From assembly GCA_000497125.2 (NCBI GenBank), contig CM035321.1, positions 132,001 through 196,000 of the forward strand: a stretch of DNA of 64,000 nucleotides, read 5' to 3'. This DNA comes from Spironucleus salmonicida. Lineage: Eukaryota; Fornicata; Diplomonadida; Hexamitidae. The notes beneath the pieces were generated by a model, which worked only from the letters and a program-made list of their open reading frames with translations, did no database searches and had not been told where the DNA came from. A program made the translations under genes and the position numbers. Below are positions 12,452 through 26,200 of the stretch, piece by piece. The first letter of the stretch is position 1. Each line of letters begins with the position of its first letter.

Positions 12452-12826
12452 ATGAAATCCATTAAAAAAAGCAAACGGGATGAATAAATTTTTGACTTTC
12501 AATTAAATCAGGCTAAGTAGCTTATTCAATTAAATTACAAAAATCATTAACTTATCAATAAGTTAGCTGAAAATGCGCAATTTAGCATTTAGTAAAATTA
12601 ATATATGCATCCTAACAATTTATCTTTCAATTATATAGATAAACGACCGTTATAAATTCTTCCAGCCCGTACACTTATAGATGCAGCAAAATCTTAATAT
12701 CGTAATATGACTACCAATCCAATAACAAAATATGAATCTAAAGTAGTTTGGAAAAATATCTAGGAAGCATAACCCTCATTCGATTACTAATCAAGAACTA
12801 CTGAGAAAAAAAGATGGCGAAAATGA
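12452..12826 (+). CDS. Small basic hypothetical protein
   Basis: 124 residues. Lys-rich start (MKSIKKSKRDEQIFDFQLNQ), a short helix (YKNHQLINKLAENAQFS), then a Tyr/Gln segment (TNPITKYESKVVWKN) and a basic end (TTEKKRWRK). The layout is faintly like the short ciliary CFAP97/Hemingway-type proteins, but this is only an impression. The TGA at 12824-12826 is 5 bp from the stop of the convergent lipase. Another frame is open across 12730-12900 but has no start that fits and overlaps the lipase end, so it was not chosen. Confidence 0.45.
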
Positions 12827-12831
12827 TACTA

Positions 12832-14178
12832 TCACTAGATAATAAACTAGCCAATATTAGCTATGTAGTTATCTAACCGATGATCCGCAAAATCAAGAAA
12901 TGACTATACATAATCAAAAACTCCATATTTAGTGATCTAAAATATTGTATCGTCTATAATATGATAAATATTACCAGGACAATAAAAATCAGCTTTTTAA
13001 CCGAAAAATTACTCAACATATAATGAATATTATTCTGTTTAATAACCAGGACAGGCTTTCCTAACCTATTCAACATATCCATAAAATATACAAGCTCGTG
13101 GAATACAATCTTTATTATTAATATATAGCCTAGATATTCCACTGTTAAAGTTAGTTGAGCAAAAAGATGGACATCCAAACCCTACTGATTATGTTGGCAA
13201 CATTGGATATGCAACCCTAAATAATAATTATAAAATGCATGCTACTGCAGCTCCTTATGAATGACCAGAAAAAATTGCTTCATTAATAAATGTATTTCCG
13301 ATTAAAAATTAAACTATAATACTCAAATGGGCCTAAACATACTCAGCAGATTTATAAAATCCTTAGTGTATATACACCACTTCATCGTTGACATAATAAC
13401 TGATTGGATCTATGTCTATATCAGCAATGCTATCTTAAATTAAATCCCATGTTCCCCTAATAACCACATAAAGTATTTACTTCTCGATAAACACCTAGAA
13501 TACCGGTTTATATGGTTTCCCGATTGAGTTCTTAATAACTACGTTTGCGTTGATGTCTCTTTTTTCATAAACCTCGTTGCTTAAAATACATAGTTTCAAG
13601 TCTAGTTTTAAATCATCCTGGTTGATGTGTTATGGAATTTCTGAGACCTCTGCAAAGTCAGTACTCTAAACTTTTAACAATATGTCTGGTTGGCTCTTAT
13701 TAATGGCTGTTATTCTAGACAACTAGCTCACAGCCTGTGCGAAATTATTAATAGACTCGTTCGTATTATAGTCCTCACTTGTAAGATAGCTTCGCTGAAA
13801 CTCTATTGCCTAATTGAGGAAGTGATGAGCAAGTGCTTGCTGCTACTGCGAATCTGCATAATATCCTGCGTCCTTTAGCAGCTGAATGCGCGTCTAGCCT
13901 TCGAAGGCCAAAGGGAAGAAAGATATTAACCGTGAAAGGGTCTAAATATCTGTTTGCATAAATTTTAAGAAGAAGTAAGTGTGGAAAATGATGCCACTAT
14001 CCGAATAAGTCAGGTACATCGCTTGGATGAACGATATTAATTTCTCTGGGTTAAAACCCTCAACCAGCACCTTTATACTTCTTAAATCGCTGCTTTTTTT
14101 GATGTGACGATGTATGGTTGCAAGAAAGTGAGGCTTGGGTGCCTGGCACCGAATGTTCATTTATAACGTATTGTGCAT
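12832..14178 (-). CDS. Class 3 lipase (alpha/beta hydrolase)
   Basis: 448 residues. A class 3 (DAG-lipase-like) triacylglycerol or diacylglycerol lipase domain fills the second half. LYVVIRGTWDLIQDSIADIDID is the oxyanion region and VYIHQGFYKSAEYV follows. The nucleophile elbow is FSGHSQGAAVACILQLL, then the fold-typical VGFGCPSF, the acid region NNKDCIPR, and the catalytic His in DFADHRLDNYI. The N-terminal half has several hydrophobic stretches (LISFIQAMYLTYSDSGIIFH) and no recognised domain. The chosen ATG (complement of 14176-14178) leaves 35 bp to the dynein stop; later in-frame ATGs at 14158-14160 and 13957-13959 are possible. The 5' half is GC-rich and continuous with the GC-rich dynein 3' end, while the 3' half is AT-rich. 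Confidence 0.88.
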
Positions 14179-14213
14179 AAAGATAGTATAATATAGTATA
14201 TATTGAAATTCCG

Positions 14214-17200
14214 TCACTGAGTTTAACATAATAATGCAGTACCTCTCATGGCCCACTGAGCGGGCCTCTTCTCGGATCTAAGCTTAACAGCGAAGATAAA
14301 GTTCTACCCGGTACGCATTGGAGTCTTGTAAACAGGGCATTCGTACAGCATGATGCCTGATTTATCTTTTACAGGCGCGGTGACGACATCACTGGTACTT
14401 TCAGTTGCTTCTACAAGCAGAACAGGAAGAGGCGCAAACATCTACTTGGACGCTGCATCAATAATAATTTCTTTCTTAGGCTCCCACTGGGCGCCTTCGA
14501 GGAATAGTCCATGGATATAAACAGCACCAGACATTTTAGGCTTATTTGTCTGGGCTTATTTTTCATCCTTGAACTTCATGACCGACGTCTGGATCATCAC
14601 CTTGTCTAAAGACCAAGGTGCACCATTAGTAGTGTTGCTACGAGTAATTTCTTGCTTTACAGATGTAAGGAACCCGTTAGGGTTAAAGAAACCAGTCAAC
14701 CAGAAAGAAGCAGGCTACTCCTTCATTAACCAGTTAGAATACTATGTACATCTGGCCGAAACATCTGATAACCAATATCCTAGCGTTGGAGAAAGCCAGG
14801 ATATATTTAACCAGCGTGCAGGCACTCTAGCATCGAAGATAGCATCCAATGCATCTTATAAATGTTCAGTCATAATAATAGAACCCGCCATAGCTTGCTA
14901 CAAATCAATAAGTGTGCTGCGAATCATGCTCAGCACAGCTTACATTCTTTCGATTTCCTATCCCAAGAAAACAGTCAGGGCCTTAGGAGATGACGAATCT
15001 CCATTGAGGGCTTTTAAGTATTATGGAACCTAGTGCTTAAGATCATACTTAGGTGGCAGTTTGGTTAAAATATCTTTGGCTTACTTGAGAACTACATCCT
15101 CTCTAGACCCTCCTGCTTTAGCACCACCTGCATCTTTAGGCTAAATACTAAGAATGGTTCCTAAAACTGCCTAAGTTTCTGCAGCCCTGAATGTTAACTC
15201 AGCATTAGGATGCATCATGAAAGCCTATGGCTTGTCAATCATAGGCAAATTATCAACAAATTTTCTGATATCATTAATATTAGGTTAAGCTCCAAAAGTT
15301 GGCATTTTATAAATTGGAGCACAGAATGAATAGTTAGGTTCGAGGACTTATCCTGAAACCCATTCAGCAGTATAAACATTCATTAACTTTCTGTCAAAAT
15401 CGTCCGTAATACGTCCACCGTAGTGCACTTCTGCTATCATGTAACAGATAGTTTTCCATGAAATTTGTTAGTTCTTTCTTGGGTCGAGAGAATACAAATA
15501 TGACTGCAGGAACTAGATAGAGGCATTAAAGTCATGCTAACCAAACTCATACTTAATGCACCAGCCAAGAGGGCCGTACTTCTTTCGCTCAATAATGGTT
15601 GAATGCAAATACGCGATTGAATATATAAGAGGAAGCCATTGTGGCTTGTCAACGGACTCGACAAGGTCCTACGTCATTTGATTAAATGTTCTCTTTAATC
15701 CAGCACGAAGGCCTGACGGAGGGTCGTTTGTAAGCTTAATCGACTTTTACAATAAGCCAATCGGGAATTTCTCGCTTCTTTCCGTAGTGAGAATAAGTCT
15801 GAAATCTGGATGAGGGCCCTACTTGGGGTTGAGTGCAGCGAAAATACCCCCAGTTCCCTAATTAGTGCCGATAGCAGGATCCAAGTCCTTGATGTCTTTC
15901 TTATCACGACTATCGCCATCATTGTCCCCTCCAAGGGCATTAATATAGGCATATCTTTCCCTAACATCTAATACCATGTCGTCAACCTCGGCCATAAACT
16001 TGATAGCAAGATGGGAATTGTTGATCATTGCCCATCCACCGTTAGTGATGCAGTCAGCGACCAGGCGTCGTGCCGCAGGTTCTTATCCTTATCCCATGGA
16101 AATCGACTTCAATTCGATCTTTCTCTTCTTAGCAAACATTTCTAATTGGCCGGTAGGGTCAGAACCCAATGAAAGCAAGAAACAAACTGGCATGCACTGG
16201 TTCGTCTCATTGATCAAAATGTCATCATAATCCGCCACTACAGGCTCAACAAACTCTTTCCCATCTTCTTTCATGCTCGGATCCTTAGAAGCAAAGCATG
16301 ATTAAATATATGCAGACGCAGCTAACATTGTCCTATCTTCACGCAAACATCTAATTAATAATAGTTTTTAGAATTCATTAAGTCTGCCTTCGTATTCTTA
16401 TGGTAATTTCGCTATTTCAATAGCTTCTTCGTTGTAATAGTTTTTCCATTCTGACTCATTTTCAGATATCTACTGTGGTAATTGTGCAAATTGTGGTAAT
16501 GCAGATAAAGCTAATGCATTAAGCCAAGCTATCTCAGATATAAATTATGGTTTTGCTCTGACATTAGCTAAATCTAAAGCAGCTCCTCCACGAATAAATA
16601 CAAAGAATTCTTAAGATGATAATCTTTCAGCCTTCATGTCAATCTTCAAGCATAAATTTAGGGTGAATAACATTTTATCGCGTTCATATAGACCACGCAT
16701 AACATACTTGAATAGTTTAAGCGTCATGTGTGAAATGATCTGCTGAATTCTTCTTGCAGCTATATTATTAGGAGGTGCTTCTAAAATAGAAAGATCGAAT
16801 AGATCCAAGAATTACTTGAGTGATGTTTAATACATGTTATTGACTAGCGTCATCTCGGTAATAAGGAAATATATAATAGCTCCGCGTGTGGCAACTATAA
16901 CATACTCTTCACGGGCTTCGTTAATTCTCTTTTCTGTTTCAGCTGCATTCGCTAGTTTTTCCTTAACTTCTTCGGTCGTTTACTTAGTTTTGTTGAGAAC
17001 CTCAACTAAAGAGGAGTCGTCAAGTAAATTTCCAGTCGTGTTGCTTAAACGCTCTAACAAATCTCCCTCCAACTGCAAGGCGATTTTCTTATTAGAGTTA
17101 ACCTCTTCAAGCAATTAGCGTCTCTGTTCTTCTAGTTCTTTGCGTTCAATATTAACTGTTCTGGACAACAATTATGATTCTAAACCACCAAATGTTACTG

Positions 17201-20200
17201 TAAAATCGATAATAGAGGTTTTAGCATAAGTTTCAGGGCTATATTTAGGGTTAGGGAGCTTAGTTGTGATGAACAACTTGAAGTTTTCATCGATTTACTT
17301 CGTTTAATCGCCAATTTTTACCTCCTTTCTTGTTCCAGTAATAATATATTGTTTTTCTAAGATGGGGTCTAATACTGGATCGATCTCTTCCTCAACATCT
17401 TCGATGAGCAGTGGTAAACCGTTTTCAACGGCATTCTCTAAAATCATTCTAAACCTCTTGTTATTCAGAGTGGTAACCTGAATATCTTGCTTGTACATGT
17501 TCTTGATCCAGGCAGCAGCCTGATTCTGGGGATCAACCATCAACGGATACCTTGATGATGAGCTTACAATAAGACCATTCTGGGTGGAAAGATCGTCAGT
17601 GGGCAGACCCTAAAGTCTCCACTCACCTATCTATGCCTCTGTCGTCAGGAACTAAATAATTTCGTTCTCGATGTTCTTAGAATATGGGATCTTCCTCTCC
17701 ACCATATCCTTCAACCATACTTGACTTAGCAGCATGGTCCTATATTATTGGTTGAATGGCCCTGCATAGCTTTAGAATGCAGCTGCTAAAGAGCAGTCTC
17801 CGACCAGACGTATGATGGCATCGTCTAGTTCCTTCGCCTGTATTCCCCATCTCTTTCTCTCACCAGACAGCCCGTTGATTAGTGCCGAAGCAGCGTTCAA
17901 CCGCTTCTGCGTCAGATCGGCTTCGTCTTGGAGAGCTTGCTTTTCCGCATTAGCCTTATTGAATACCTCTTCGAGGACATTAAGCGATTTTTGCTTATCG
18001 TCTAGTTCACCTTACGCCTTCTTTAACTTATCCATAGCTACTTTGAAGACTGCCTCCATTTCACGCACAAATCTACGCTTAGGTTCAACTTCCAATGCTA
18101 TAAAATGATAATCACGCATTGCAATAACCCATGAAAACAAACCAGCCACGTCACCAAAAGATTTCTACGCATTCTCAAACTTGAAATCAGGTGCCTCAAT
18201 ATAAGGCAACATTAATTCGCACATTTCATCAGTAATTGAATCTTTATCAAAAGATTAAAGTCTTTTCAATATATTATTCTACATCACGACTAAAGATTAA
18301 CTCCATGATGGTAAGCAACCTCTAACAGGTTCTTTTTCAGAATCATATACTAACTTTTCCATCTTTTCATTGAAAAGCACTAAGACAGTGTCAAAGATCT
18401 TTTAAATAATATAAGGTGGTTTACCAAGCTTCTTAACATTATTAATAGCATTGGCTGTGATAGAATTTAGAGCTGACTCGGCTTTTTCTAGTAATGGCAT
18501 TGCAGCAGCAAGACCTTGCTCAGCTACTTCCTTCTAGGCATTAATTTCGTCTGCCTAGGCCATACATGCGTCAGCATCCTTTTGTACAACAGCCTTCACT
18601 TTCTCTGCTTCGTTTTTCTTGATGGTAATATCTTTCATCATTTCATCGGTCTTGGCCTGTGCTACAGCTAGTTCTTTCTCTTTCTACTCTAAGTTGATCC
18701 TCATCGTTGCTACGTCATCTCCTGCTTATTAAAGGATATCCAAGCCTTTTTTAAGACGATTGTTCTATGACGATAGGTCATTAACCTTTTTAGTGTAGAG
18801 CTGCTTAAATGAGGATAGGAACGAAAGATATGACTTGGGGGTCACGTAAGTCTGTCTTCTGAACTAATCAAAATATTGTTATGTAATAGTACTCATACTA
18901 GAGTGTATGTTCGCAATAAACTGAACTAGACTTGGGACAGTTTAGTCATTGTTAACTTTAATATCAAATCCTTCGCAAAGCTCGCTTGCTGCTACCTATT
19001 CTAGGGCTTCCCTTGACCAAGACTGGAACCAGTCAGTGGTACAACCTGAGACTAGACCTGGGAACTTTCTAGATCTGGTTCTAAACTTATCGCCTACAGG
19101 TGAGAAGCATAGGATAATGTGCAAATTGGCCTTGTTGCGGTTGATGAAGAAGTTCCAAAGGTTTTCGTTGGTATCTGGCATACGAGCGTTCCATTTCTTA
19201 AAAATAGGTCTAATATCATTAATGATACCTTCAATTTCATCCTTGGGGAACAGAGCAGGAATTTCACCTGCAGTAAGTATATTATTGATTTTTTCTAAAA
19301 ATAACTCCTACTTGATGTCGTTATCGGTAAAAATAAAAGAACATCCTCGCCCGGTTAACCCAACCTATTTATAAAGCTTTCTAAGGTCCTCTTCTAAATT
19401 GCTTATATTGTAACTCCTAGACATAACCAATTAGAATAAATCATAATCTGCAATATGAGTTGCCATTCTCGCGCAAGATTATTTCCCGGAACCACCTACA
19501 CCGACTAGCAGAGCATGTCCACCAGGAGTTCTAATAATTCTAGATATTCTAAGAATATGATTAATACAAGAGTCGAACATAACTAACTTGAGCTAGAATT
19601 TACGGTTCTTATCGTTGTGGTCCTTCATATACATATTAAGTCTATTGATCATTACTTCTTTATCATACACAGGCTCATAAATTTTTGGAACAACAATTTC
19701 CTGGTCATCTGGCACATCATCAGGGGCATCTCTCATAAAATCAGCGATATAGATATACTTATTATCTCCTCCCTATTGAACATAGTTCTGTGCTTCCTAT
19801 GACAATTACTCATTAAGCTCTTCTTGTGCAACTACGTACAGTTAGTTGCTGAACCAGTTGATATCTTGCTCTGTTGTAAATTTATCAGGAAGAACTCTGC
19901 AGCACTCATTTGCCCAAAGATGAACCAATTATTTGGAGTTGGTGATAACATCATTCTCTGTGTTTATGAATCCCTAAGTAATTTTGCTCAAGTCGCGCAG
20001 GTTGAATACATAATGGAACTTAGCAGGGGTCGGAAGCATCTTAATTTTAGTAGCCTACCAGAGCTTTCTGGTTACTGCTACCAGCTTGTTGGCCGTTGTT
20101 GCAACTTCCTCACTGAACCCTCTGTCGATAGAATAATGGCCCTTAATGATAGTGCCAAAGATTACATCAAGTTGATCTGGGGCAGGAAGATTGATGTTAA

Positions 20201-23200
20201 AAGTGCAATAGTGTGACTTGAGTCTATCTGGTATGTCATTTCTACCACCACCTGGAATTGGCATAGCGCTGATAAAGGTAAAATCTTAAAAGCTGTGGAA
20301 TTCTCCAGGCTTATCAAGCGCGTATAAGCCCCTCTCCTCAATAATCTGACGGGTAAGCTCGTTTGTTGGCTGGTCCGTCCATTCATTGATAAGAGGAATA
20401 TTAACTTCATCAATGAAAACGATGCCTTTCTTTCCGGCAACGGGGCCATAGCTAGTACCCATTCTTTTTTCAACGAAAGCTTCAATATTGCTCTGCAGGA
20501 TACCTCCGGTAGTGGCTGATGAAAAGTTGACATTTCTGATAGCAAATTTCTCTTTGTCCTACTCTCCTAGGAACCTAAATATATCTTTTGTCTTTCCTGA
20601 ACCAGCTTCACCAGTGAAAAGTATATTAAACTAAGATCTATTTAGCTTCTAAAGAAGATAGTTAATTGTTGTATTATCTACGGTCGGAATAAGAATTTCG
20701 CCAAAAGGAATTGGCTATGGAGGAGGATACGTGTATGAAGGAACAATATCAGTCCACTTTTACCATTGACCAGAGTCATTTATGAAATAGTTGTAAATCT
20801 GGTCTTGAGTATTCTCTAGCGTAGGATAGTCTATTTGCGCATTCTTAGCAGCCTGATTATCATATAAAAACTTTTATAGAATCTTTTTATCGTCTAAATC
20901 TAAGACAGCGCCAAATGACCACATGATAGCAAACAAAATTATCTTCTTGAAAGCCATAGGATTAATCTTTCCAATAATCTGCGATGCATTCTCGGCGATA
21001 CATTGCAATTGTGCTTATTGAGCATTGCAAAAACCTTCTGTAGTCATAAACTAACCTGCACTAATAGCTTCCGCTAAAACTTCACCATTATTCTATTTGT
21101 CTTCCATGTTAGCCAGCTTGCTCTCGACACCGCTTCCATCATAGATAAGGGCGGTAATAATATTTAGAAGTTATCTTATCAATTACAGTGGTGGAACATT
21201 GAACAGAGGTTTAACCTCGAGATCGGTAAATTGATATAAAGCATCCAGTAATCCAGATGAATCTAACATCTAGGTCATGATGTTGACTTACTCGCCTTGC
21301 CAGCCCTTAGTCCACGAAATGTAGAATGGTTTCCATCCATATGCTTTAAACCCAGACATATAGATCATACCAGCTCTAGAAACTGTAGCCGGAGAAGCGT
21401 TGGCCAATGAGTCAATTTCCAAAATAAGCTTCAGATTCTTAGACATTGGGATTCTATCAGAATTTGCTAGTGTTAATGTCTTGTTGTCATCCATGACTGT
21501 GTTGAGATTTTCAATCCAAACTGCATCGACAGGTCCGTTTAGAGTCAGCATGATGAAATGTTCGGCCTTGACTGCCTTTCTCCACAGAGCTGAAAAAATA
21601 CCGTCCGTCCAGTCTCCAGTTGAAGCATCTAGCCTACCGAACATTTGAGGGGCTGTGATAGCTTTGGGGTTCATTTTAACAATCTGGAACTTCTGGCCAG
21701 TTATATTTTGCTGACATTTGGCCAATGTGTGAAGGGTGCACGATTTTCCAGCTAAAGTAGGCCCAAGAAGCATGATAGAGTGGCGCACGTTATATGTTTC
21801 GTAAAATTAAATAACTGACTTAACCCAGTCTGGTTACCTTTGTATATTGAGCTGCTGTGTCACAGTAACAATCATATTTTCTAGAGTCTCGTATTTATTT
21901 TCAGGAGGTTTGATACCTGGAAACAGGTCAGTTGTCAAAGATTCGAAGAGAGGGATATCAGGGGCGACCAACTTAGATCTGTTCATGTCCCGTAAAACAC
22001 GAAGCAAGATGAATGACTCAGTTAACGTTTTATCGTGAGCATTATCTCTTCTTTATTCTCCACATGTACGCAGAACGGACAGGATGTTTCTTAAACCAAA
22101 ATCATAATGGCGCTACTAGGATAATTGCTATTCGCACAATTGATAAAGAATGTAAAACTTTTTCGCTAGCATCTTGGATTCTGAGAACCCAGCTGCTGCT
22201 AACTTAACATCCATGATAATTTGGCGATCTGGTACCATCATGGCAACGGAACGGAATAATGCCTTCAGATTTTCTAGCAATTCTTAACGACCAGCATAAC
22301 CTGGGTTCATGGTAATGAAATATGCAGCAGAGGTAAGCAATGACACCATGCAACCGTCTGTGTAAAGGAACATCTTCTTTTTCTCCTTAATAGCAGATAA
22401 TACACAGAAGATCTATTGTGCGGCCACTGACATAACATCAAGTTCAATACGATTGAATTCATCAAAATCTCCAAAACAACCGCACTAAGCAATACCTCTA
22501 TAAATTTTACCGAGACCCTTATAATCCATCTGATCAGAACAATTGAACACAACTACGAACATACCTACTGCCTTTCCCATATCCTTTACAGTTTCGGTTT
22601 TTCCAGTACCAGCTGGTCCGGCTGGGGCTCCGCCTAAGCACATACCTATGGCCTGGGCCAATGTTATATAACATCTATCAGTTAAAGGAGTAACAACTAA
22701 TCTTTCGTTAACACCTAAATATTCGTAGTTGTAAATGAAATCAATGTCAGTAATCTATAAAATACATGTATCTTATTCAGTATTCCAATAAAATCTTGTT
22801 TATTTTAACCAGTCAAATTCAGTAACTGAACGAACCTTAGCTGCTATTAAATCATTAAAAATATCACGTTGATGTACATGAATAGTGATTAATGTTTCTA
22901 CGTTAGTTCTTTGTCTAGGAACCATTTCCTATTATTTAGTAATTTCAACTAACAGATCAAATACATCATTGTTCTTCTTAACAACATTCTCTAAAGCCTT
23001 TTTATCAGATTTAATTGTTCTAAATGCTTATTCACACCACAAAGTCCAAATGATTTATAAACATAGCAAGGTAACTTAAGCAGGATACGCCTCGAAAAAT
23101 TCTTTTAGTAGATCCTTGTAATCAGGTCTACTTAAATCTTAAGCAGCCTAACGAACAATATCTTTAATAGATCGCTGCATAACAGAAATTAAAGTATTCA

Positions 23201-26200
23201 ACCAATCTTCAATTGAACCTGATGCTACAACTGGGACAGATAAAGCAACCTTTTCACCATTTTTGTCATTAAGTGCTACAATATTATTACGCTTTTAAGG
23301 ATTTTTATCGAAATCTAATTTATATACAGCATCAAATATTGATAGCAAATGCTGCTATATTGCACCTGGATCTGATTACTAACCTAAAATTTCTAATAAT
23401 ACTGGATCAGATACGAAATAAAAGCGAGGGAATAAGTTACGCTTTTGTTCTAAATACCCTGACAGCGACTTTTGGCACTCTTCTAATTACTCTATGAGAT
23501 GTGGTAAAAGTGATTTAAGCGTGTCATCCTGGGAAGTCATATAAATAACTCCAGGGTTTAGATTGGCGCCGCCCATTATCTTTATCCAAGTCTTATCGAT
23601 GTTTCCGAACCTTTTCGCCTCAGCTGGCAGCTGACGTGCGATATCTCCAGAACTGAAAACAGCCTCCAAATAAATCCAGTTCTACTAGACCTACAACCAT
23701 AAACTGAGGGTTTCGTCAAGCGTCGATAAACGCTTAACCCACTAAAATATTTCATCTTTGAACGGCTTGTTATATCTGTTTGACTGAATAGAACTTAGGA
23801 GCATTTGAGAATCTTCCAATGCACTAATTAACTCAGACGTTTCTGCAGCATTGAGAATTACCTTGCCTCTTGACTTAAATTCGTCAAATACAAAGTTCAT
23901 GGATTTCCACTGGTCCCTAATTTAATTTACCTTAATCTCGATGTCAGTCTCTTTTGTTGCAGCATTGCAAATATCTTCAATATCTTCTGAATATTTAACC
24001 GGATCAGCAGATAATACATCAGAAAGCTTGAAAGATTCAGGTTCAGATAATATTTTAAGCACTGATTCTGATTTAGTTTTTTCTGAAATCTCTTGCCAAT
24101 GTCTAGGTTTCATTGCTGGATTCGACATGGCTTAAAACGTTGGGAGAATAAGATTAAAATCATCAACTTTTTATTTTAACTCAATAAAAGCATCCCAGTC
24201 TCTCATGTCTTTTGGTAAACGCATGCATCTGTTTTAGAAATCACCCATCTTGATTTATACCTCTTCAAAATTAAGATCAGACCATAATTTATCAGCGTAT
24301 CCATCAATAGTTGTTAAAACATCTGTGTACAAACCATAAAGTTAGTTTAATAACTTAAGATCTTTTTGTATAGTAACTAAATCTGAATATTCCGTAACAG
24401 GAAGACCAAAAAGTTTCTCACCTGTGGAATATGTTAGCCACTTTCTCTCCAATTCCGAAAATTACTATTAAAATTCTCTTAATCTTAATACTGCTACTCT
24501 TGGTGGGATACCTTACACCTTAGGTCCTTTTTCAGTCCATTCAATGCCGAAATTTTCTACAATACCAACAAAGTCTTTAACTGATGTTACAAGATCCTCT
24601 TTAAAACCGCCTTATAACTCTTTTAACTAAGACTAAACCGAAACTGCAGATTATTATATGGTTTTAAGCTTATAATTTAGTTGATCTACCTGTTCTACTT
24701 CTTCTGTAGAAACTTTGATATTGTGTTAGCTCAAAATTTAATAAGTTTATTCAATTGGATAGACTTTATTATCAAAATCTGCCTCTAACTCTCTTAATTT
24801 TACTAATGCACCCATTATTTTTCTTACATCATCCAAATCATTGATATTACCATTAACTTAGTTAGAAACATCATTAATTGTATTAGTCAAAATCGACAAT
24901 TACAACTGTGCAAAGTTATTGAGTTTTGTTGCATATTGTGCTTTCCAAGTTTAAGCCTCATTAGATAACGCTTGTTTAATTTACTCAGTTCTAAGCAAAA
25001 CAAAACCTTATTCTATAAATTGGGGGATTAAATCAATATTATGCGCTAATTTTTCATAATGAACAATTTAAGTGACATAACATTCCAATGCAGGTTTATC
25101 ATCTAAGAATTTTTTGAAAGTTGCTTCCTTATCATCTTTCCATAATTTAATAAAACTGGAAAACATTGTTAATTACTTTTCAATAACATCAAACATTTAT
25201 TTAAAATAACACTACACAGACATAACCAATTTTAGCATTTACCTTGAGTTACCAATATAGTTATAAAATGTATGATCTACTCCAATAGCCTCTAGCTGAT
25301 CTAACTTTGATATTGGTTAGGATAAATCGGCTGCAGCAACCCTTGAGGTAGCAGAACCGAATTGCTTATCAGTATTTTCATTCCATACAATCGATGCTGT
25401 GTTTTTAACATCAACGGTATCTTCTTCTACTGTTGAACTAGAAATTTATGTCTTAGTCATAGTAAGGCGTTACGCAATAGTATCTACCATGTTATCTTTT
25501 GTCAACGAAGTAATAGGCTAAATACTCTACAATACTATACTATAAAAATCTCCAGATGAATTCCACTTGGGAACTCTCTTGGAAATAGATAGCGAAAGCT
25601 CTATCATCGTGTCTAATGTAACTTAAATGTCTTGCGTATTTGGAATAATTGCTATGTTAGGATAAACTAATTCAACATCACAATACAATAAACTATCAAA
25701 TGCATATTCTGATGTAACAGATTACATTGGATGATTATGTGGATTAATATTACACATTCTTGCACCTAATGAACGCATTGTACGCTCACAAGATAAAAAT
25801 ATAGCAGCATGAACTCGTTCGTGCATTTTCTGTATAAAGGTTCTGATAGCGTCGCCAATAATTTAAGAGGTTGTTCTCTTAGAATCATCTGCCTTAATAT
25901 TAACAAAATTAGGATCGAAACATTGAGTTATTGACTGCATGACAACAGTTTTTAAGGACTATGAATTGTTGTTATCATTATTAGAAAGATATCTAGATGC
26001 TATAACAGTAACAATATCACATGTAGCGGCTGCTATAAACATAGATCTTTGGTAGATAGACTCAGCAACTTGTTAAGCGTGAGGTTTGGCTTTTTCAATG
26101 TATTTCTTAAACGATATAGCATTATTATTCTTTTCTAGATAATTTGAAAATAATCTTTAAGGATGTGAGGTGAATTCCGCGTTTTATTGATTATCCTGCT

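Noticed and set aside
12730-12900. Alternative frame with a charged segment (TNQELLRKKDGENDT)
   Set aside because: It has no suitable upstream start, overlaps both the 12452 gene and the end of the lipase, and ends in TGA within 60 codons.
12962-13272. Plus-strand frame with repeated YSTY/PGQ-like segments
   Set aside because: It is the antisense of the class 3 lipase; the GHSQG elbow and other lipase motifs on the minus strand decide the matter.
14569-15033. 154-codon plus-strand frame, and many similar ones between 14 and 24 kb
   Set aside because: All are shadows of the dynein heavy chain on the minus strand, whose motifs are continuous across them.
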